Shown here one piece after another: positions 59,732 to 64,000 of a stretch of DNA of 64,000 bases. The stretch spans positions 61,439 through 125,438 of the forward strand of contig NZ_VSSR01000045.1 of NCBI RefSeq assembly GCF_008123515.1, read 5' to 3'. The position numbers and the translations under genes were made by a program. The notes under the pieces were generated by a model, which made no database searches, had not been told where the DNA came from, and saw only the letters and a list, made by a program, of their open reading frames with translations. Source of the stretch: Bradyrhizobium cytisi. Its GTDB lineage: Bacteria; Pseudomonadota; Alphaproteobacteria; Rhizobiales; Xanthobacteraceae. The stretch's first letter is position 1. The number at the start of each line of letters is the position of its first letter.

Positions 59732-60304
59732 TGATTTGACGATGTCGCAACAGCAGCCTCGCGGGTTACTTTCATTGGGTCGCTGGACGGCTAAGGCGTG
59801 AATTAGGAGAGATTCATCACTTCCGTAGCAAGCCGCAGCGCCTTCAGGATGCGTTGTGCTCTTTCGGCTGCGATAAACTCCACGCGCACACGCTCCGGGT
59901 TTAGCCGGAGGGGCGTGATCAGGTCACGACGGCATCCTCAAAGTCAAAGAAATCGTCGCTCCACGCTGCCGGGCAGCTCTAATTGACGGCATTAGAGGCC
60001 GCCGCGGTTATCCGGCGCGCCCGGCCCACTGCAGCAGTGGCGGGGGATCCGAAACACCCGCTGAATGGCGTTGCGTCGACGATCGTCCGCGGTATCCTGT
60101 CGACTGCGGTACGCGACGATCTGGCCAAATGCGATAACCGGACCTGCACATGGTGGTCGCCGCCGCTGATCGAGCCGTCCAAATTAGTACCAATAGTTGC
60201 TCTCCTGTCCTTACGTCGCTATCGGAACGTCTCGTCAGCCGACATGAGGTGTCGCTCCTACACGGCTTGATTTGTCACTCCCGTATAGCATTGGAGTTCA
60301 ATCG
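59732..60304. mobile_element. Left part of the mobile-element remnant, no intact gene
   Basis: This is lower-GC DNA between the cut thioesterase and the serine recombinase. It holds an unrecognised open fragment on the minus strand (59803-59937, encoding a run like RVRVEFIAAERAQRILKALR, no start codon) and a decayed copy of the small helix-turn-helix gene (59963-60135). The recombinase promoter must lie after 60140; I see no clear consensus. Confidence 0.5.
59963..60135 (+). pseudogene. Decayed duplicate of the small helix-turn-helix gene
   Basis: The DNA matches 62365-62543 closely at both ends (ACGCTGCCGGGCAGCTCTAA, then CTGGCCAAATGCGA) and in the middle (AAxCACCCGCTGAA). A one-base loss in the TTT of the intact copy brings a TGA into frame. 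The corresponding peptide (TALEAAAVIRRARPTAA) has further changes. It is therefore a degenerate direct repeat 2.4 kb from the intact gene. Confidence 0.7.
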
Positions 60305-62170
60305 ATGGCCAACATACCCGCCGCCTACCGCCCTCATCAACTGAAATCGCAGCTTGGGATCCGAGCGGCACAATACCTCCGTATGTCGACAGTTCGGCAG
60401 CAATACTCAATGCAAAACCAAGCTGCGGTGATTGCGGCTTACGCCCACGACCATGATTTAACAATCGTTCGCACCTATTGCGATGAAGGTGAGAGCGGTC
60501 TGCTGATCAAGAATAGGGCCGGTCTCATGCAGCTTATTGACAATGTCCAAACCGGAGAAGCCGACTTTTCTCACGTCCTAGTTTATGACGTAAGCCGGTG
60601 GGGCCGCTTTCAGGATATCGATGAGAGCGCGCATTACGAGTTTGTCTGTAAGAGGGCAGGCATCAAAGTTGCGTATTGTGCCGAGCAATTTGACAATGAT
60701 GGCAGCATGCTTTCCAGCATGATCAAAAACATCAAGCGAGTAATGGCGGCGGAATTCAGTCGTGAGCTTTCGGCTAAGGTTCATGCTGGGCAGTGCCGGC
60801 TCGCGCGGCTTGGATTCAAGCTCGGAGGACGCCCTGGTTACGCCCTGTTGCGCGAGCTTATCGACGCGAGGCAGCAGTCGCGAGGTGCGCTGAAGAAGGG
60901 AGATCGGAAGTATCTCACCAGCGATCACATCCGAGTACGGCCCGGCATTCCCGAGGAAGTCGCCGTAGTGAGGTGGGTATTTCAGCGATTCTTGGAGGTA
61001 AGGTCCGAAGTCGTAATCGCTGCGGAGCTGAACCGGAAGGACGTACCGACGAGCACTGGGACACGATGGACGCGCGCCACAGTTAACAGGATCCTGAGAA
61101 ACGAGAATTATGTTGGGAACCTCACCTTTAACCGGCGATCCCGTAAGTTGCGGCAAAGCTACACTGATAATCCGCCTGAGGTTTGGATTACCAGCGAGGC
61201 ATGTATCGAGCCGATCATCGAACGTGACGCCTTCCTGAACGTTAACAAAATCATTGAGGAGCGACGTGTCGACCTCACTGACGAGGAGATGCTTTCGCGC
61301 CTGCGCGGAACGCTCCTCAAGGAAGGTCGTATTAGCTGCGCCATCGTAGACGGCACTATTGGCCTCCCCTGCACGTCGACCTACCAAAAACACTTTGGCA
61401 GCCTGAGGAACGTGTATCGGCTGATCGGCTACACTCCGAAGCGAAGTTATGAGTTTCTTGAGTCGCGCCCGCTGTGGGCCGAGGAAAATGCCAAGCTCGG
61501 CTTGCAAATAGCCATGGTTATCAGGAAGGCCGGTGGCCGCACTACCTCTCGCGACGGCACGGCTTACTTGCGCGTGAATGGGTCCATCAACATCTCAATT
61601 CGAGTGGCGCTCTGGTGCGGAAGACAAAACCGCGCGCCGTACTGGTCCATCAAGCGTGATGCACGCCTGCCTCATGGCTGGATTGCCGCTACTAGGTTGT
61701 CTGAGCATAACGGGTCGGTGCTCGATTACGTGCTACTGTCCACCGACGGGAAAGTAAGACGAACCATGTCGTTTTCTGAGAGGGCCCGCATTCGCCGTGG
61801 AATAGCTAGCTTCGAAACCCCTGACGCTTTGGCACGGGCGATCACCAAGCGAATAATTGGCAGAGACTGTTCTTCTCCGGCGCCCAAGCCAAGCGATCGA
61901 GAGCCAAGCATCCCAAACCAAAAACGCTCGCGAGCAGCGCTGATAGAACGAAGATACCGAAGTCCACGACGTAGTCTCTCATGCTCCTTTCAGAAGCCTC
62001 CAGATCTCAAGCGCACCCGAGCGTCGAAAGCGATAGACCGTCCCGACCGCGTCCCAAGCGCACCGGAGAGTGCCTTGCCGATTCACAGTTGCTTATCAAG
62101 CTTTAGGCAAAAGGGGCGATTCGTCCTATTTGTACGCCACGGCTACCCAGTGGCCATACCTGCGCTCTAG
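60305..62170 (+). CDS. Serine recombinase (resolvase/invertase family, large type)
   Basis: This is a 621-residue site-specific recombinase. The catalytic Ser is about residue 28 (AAQYLRMSTVRQQYSMQNQA), with the resolvase domain to about 160 (YDVSRWGRFQD, VMAAEFSRELSAKV). A recombinase domain with PTSTGTRWTRATVNRILRNE follows, then a long C-terminal region. I see no zinc-ribbon Cys pairs. The last 90 residues are Arg/Pro/Ser-rich and may be read-through. The GC content is visibly lower than in the flanks, which points to transfer. It lies between the two copies of the helix-turn-helix gene. Confidence 0.88.
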   Translation: MANIPAAYRPHQLKSQLGIRAAQYLRMSTVRQQYSMQNQAAVIAAYAHDHDLTIVRTYCDEGESGLLIKNRAGLMQLIDNVQTGEADFSHVLVYDVSRWGRFQDIDESAHYEFVCKRAGIKVAYCAEQFDNDGSMLSSMIKNIKRVMAAEFSRELSAKVHAGQCRLARLGFKLGGRPGYALLRELIDARQQSRGALKKGDRKYLTSDHIRVRPGIPEEVAVVRWVFQRFLEVRSEVVIAAELNRKDVPTSTGTRWTRATVNRILRNENYVGNLTFNRRSRKLRQSYTDNPPEVWITSEACIEPIIERDAFLNVNKIIEERRVDLTDEEMLSRLRGTLLKEGRISCAIVDGTIGLPCTSTYQKHFGSLRNVYRLIGYTPKRSYEFLESRPLWAEENAKLGLQIAMVIRKAGGRTTSRDGTAYLRVNGSINISIRVALWCGRQNRAPYWSIKRDARLPHGWIAATRLSEHNGSVLDYVLLSTDGKVRRTMSFSERARIRRGIASFETPDALARAITKRIIGRDCSSPAPKPSDREPSIPNQKRSRAALIERRYRSPRRSLSCSFQKPPDLKRTRASKAIDRPDRVPSAPESALPIHSCLSSFRQKGRFVLFVRHGYPVAIPAL

Positions 62171-62237
62171 ATTTCTTTCTTGCTGGAGCAGCCTACGATC
62201 TTATCGCCTCAGGCCCATTATGGTTCGGGGCGGAAGC

Positions 62238-62606
62238 ATGCACGGCAAGGACGAAATGACTCGGATCGAGGCATCAGGGTCGCCAAATAGTCGGAAAATG
62301 CCGCCTGCCACGAAGCGCAGTCGTAAGAACCGTGGCATGCCGCCGCCGGCGACGTTCGATATTGAAACGCTGCCGGGCAGCTCTAATTTGACGGCAATAG
62401 AGGCGGCGGCGGTTATCCGCCGCACGCCCGGAGCGCTGGAGCAGTGGCGGCGCAATCCGAACCACCCGCTGAAATGGCGCTACGTCGATGGCCGGCCACT
62501 CTATCGTGTCGATGCAGTGCGTGACTATCTGGCCAAATGCGACAAAACCACTAAGACCCCTCAGCCGCATAATGCTCACGGAGACGCCCGAGGAGCTCGG
62601 CCTTGA
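62238..62606 (+). CDS. Small helix-turn-helix protein (excisionase/MerR-like)
   Basis: This is a protein of about 122 residues with a basic N-terminal tail (KMPPATKRSRKNRGMPPP) and a winged-helix core (LTAIEAAAVIRRTPGALEQW, then YVDGRPLYRVDAVRDYLAKC). The core resembles excisionase-type DNA-binding domains that act on integrase sites. Starts at 62220, 62238 or 62256 are all possible; the choice is uncertain. Its 3' end overlaps the convergent integrase gene by 56 bp. A decayed copy is at 59963-60135. Confidence 0.7.
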   Translation: MHGKDEMTRIEASGSPNSRKMPPATKRSRKNRGMPPPATFDIETLPGSSNLTAIEAAAVIRRTPGALEQWRRNPNHPLKWRYVDGRPLYRVDAVRDYLAKCDKTTKTPQPHNAHGDARGARP

Positions 62607-63838
62607 TCGGGTCAAGCGGATTCGTCCGCTGCAGGCGCACGATTTTGCCGACCCTTTTCGCGCCGACCAACTCTGCAATGTAGTCGTGAGCCGCTTCGAA
62701 CGCCATCTTGCGGATGATCCACTGTTCGTCGTGATTGTAGACCTGATCGATTCCGCTTGGCCTTTGCCCAACACACAGCCGCTGGATTTCGTTGTCGTAG
62801 CCACAGCGTGACATGATGGTGCGCAAGCTGCGCCTTAGGTCATGCATGGTGAACTTGGCGACGCTCGCTTCCTTGACCAGGCGGTTGACCATCTTGGTGA
62901 ACCCGGACATCTGGCCGCCGGTCTTTGGTGACGGGAAGACATAGTCCGAGGTTGCCCGCTGGAAATGTTTCGCGGCCGCGAGCACCTCGTCAACGAGATG
63001 GGTGCGCGGCAGGTCGTGGTGCAGGCCCATCTTGGTCCATGTGGCATCGAAGGTGATGCGGTCGTCCATGACGTGCTTCGACCACTCGATCATGGTTGGC
63101 TCGCTGCGGCGCGGGCCGCCCAGTAGGCACATCCGTGCCAGAAGCCCGAAAGTGCCGAGCTTGCCGGATGCCTGCCAGACCTTGATGATCTCGTCATCGC
63201 TCAGCGCGCGTCCCTTGGTGCGACGCAAGATCCGCTGCGCCCGGGTTTCCTTCGGCTCGCGATAACCAGCGAGCACATTGTGGTCGACATAACCCTCGCC
63301 GACGCACCATTCGAGGAAGGTGTGGGTGTGCTTGCGCAGGTCCTTGGCCGCCCCACGCTTGCCGGTTTTGGCAATCTTGTCGACGGCTGCCATGATCTGC
63401 CGCCGCGTCAGGTCTCCGACGGCGCTCTCGGCGTGTTCCTTGAGCCCGCGCCGCAGCGCCGACATAGCTGGTTTCCAGTTGACGACTTGGCGTCCGGTCA
63501 AAGACACCTGGTAGTGACCATCTTCAACAATGAGGGTGGTTAGCGTGGTGCGCTGCTTCCCGGCTGCCTGTTGCCGCCTCGCGCTTGGCGTCGTTCGGAT
63601 CCACGCCCTTGAAGACCTCGCCCGCGGCGATGGTGGCGGCCTTGCGCGCTGCCTTCTCATTATATTTCGGCCAGGCGCCGAGGGTCTTGCGCTGGGTCCC
63701 CCTCACCCCCGGCTTGGTGAAAAGGTAGACCCAGGTTCGGCCACCGGTCGCGCGCATGCGCATCGCGAGGCCGGGCAACTTGTCGTCGTGGAGATAATGC
63801 TGCGCACTACCCGGCGGCAACGTCGCGTTGCGGATCAC
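62551..63838 (-). pseudogene. Tyrosine-type integrase gene with frameshift near 63570
   Basis: The N-terminal frame (63838 down to about 63570) encodes an arm-binding DUF4102-like domain (LPGLAMRMRATGGRTWVYLF, KTLGAWPKYNEKAARKAATI). The C-terminal frame continues with DGHYQVSLTGRQVVNWKPAM and holds the catalytic domain: Arg in LLGGPRRSEPTMIEW, HDLRRSLRT, and the nucleophile in DQVYNHDEQ. The expected HxxR-partner His before it seems to be Gln (GQRPSGI). A one-base shift joins the parts to about 430 residues, the P4-type length. It would integrate and excise this element, but as written it is broken. Confidence 0.8.
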
Positions 63839-63898
63839 GGCATCGGTGAGTGTCAGCTGTTGGTCGGCTCCGGCATGGTCCCTGTGCTCCCTGTCGCG

Positions 63899-63982
63899 GT
63901 GTGCCCCGCAGCCGCCGGGACCATCGAAGCGAAGGGAAAGTGATCATTGACTTTCCTTCGCTTTTTCCGCCTCGGGGCACAC
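63899..63982. repeat. Nested inverted repeats at the right end (possible terminator or att region)
   Basis: GTGTGCCCCG (63899-63908) is matched by CGGGGCACAC (63973-63982). Inside, GCGAAGGGAAAGT (63929-63941) pairs with ACTTTCCTTCGC (63950-63961, one bulged G), followed by five T residues. The inner hairpin is a plus-strand intrinsic terminator in form. The outer repeat and the position next to the integrase start make an attachment or arm-binding region another possibility. Confidence 0.5.
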
Positions 63983-64000
63983 TAGAGCGTTAGCCCATCT

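Noticed and set aside
60578..61507. A 309-codon minus-strand frame in the recombinase region
   Set aside because: It is antisense to the serine recombinase catalytic and recombinase domains, and its own translation shows no motif.

Overview
The window reads as chromosomal DNA of a high-GC alphaproteobacterium. The protein families suggest Bradyrhizobium or a close Nitrobacteraceae relative: a DUF2852 protein, DctA, hydantoinase pairs, many periplasmic binding proteins with LysR regulators, and palindromic intergenic repeats built on GGTGGGTTAC. This placement is my inference from protein character; no rRNA or other taxonomic marker is present.

Region 1 (1-9 kb) holds small regulators and stress-type genes. 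A TetR regulator and a DUF2852 membrane protein share a 19-bp operator. A sigma factor of the ECF42 type (7157-8458) is coupled to a DGPF/YciI protein. A second DGPF operon (2111-2940) and an SRPBCC-VOC operon (6029-7055) lie close by. All three operons start with the same promoter pattern, TGTC(G/T)G-N17-CGTCTT, so the sequence itself points to a local ECF42 regulon. A 31-codon membrane peptide gene (5227-5322) and a lipoprotein lie between them.

Region 2 (9-23 kb) holds a hydroxyacid dehydrogenase, a chemoreceptor, a TetR/GST divergent pair with a perfect 14-bp inverted operator, and a periplasmic oxidation module: PQQ dehydrogenase with the lanthanide-type Asp, cytochrome c and a binding protein (a xoxF-xoxG-xoxJ-like order). 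HyuA/HyuB hydantoinase-type genes, a Sir2 deacetylase and a frameshifted LuxR regulator follow.

Region 3 (23-38 kb) holds surface proteins (a 1331-residue glycine-rich autotransporter and a YadA-like head protein without an anchor), a frameshifted nucleobase permease with an SDR, DctA with its terminator, an ABC-F ATPase, and an MFS-GAF-amidohydrolase operon with a divergent LysR gene.

Region 4 (39-59 kb) consists of two nine-gene catabolic operons on the minus strand, each with a divergent LysR gene. The first (47138 to 38995) couples a polyamine-type ABC importer to a flavin/iron-sulfur amine or D-amino-acid dehydrogenase and RidA. The second (56970 to 48169) couples a polar-amino-acid ABC importer with two paralogous binding proteins to an N-carbamoyl-D-amino-acid hydrolase-like nitrilase, an imidase-like polysaccharide-deacetylase-family enzyme, an Asp/Glu/hydantoin racemase, a lone peptide-type binding protein and an amidohydrolase. 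Together with HyuAB these suggest import and breakdown of cyclic ureides/imides, N-carbamoyl and D-amino compounds.

Region 5 (59.7-64 kb) is a mobile-element remnant of lower GC: a thioesterase gene cut at its 5' end, a decayed copy of a small helix-turn-helix gene, a serine recombinase, the intact helix-turn-helix gene, a frameshifted tyrosine integrase and nested inverted repeats at the right edge. Several otherwise intact genes carry single-base frameshifts, so assembly error must be weighed against real decay.
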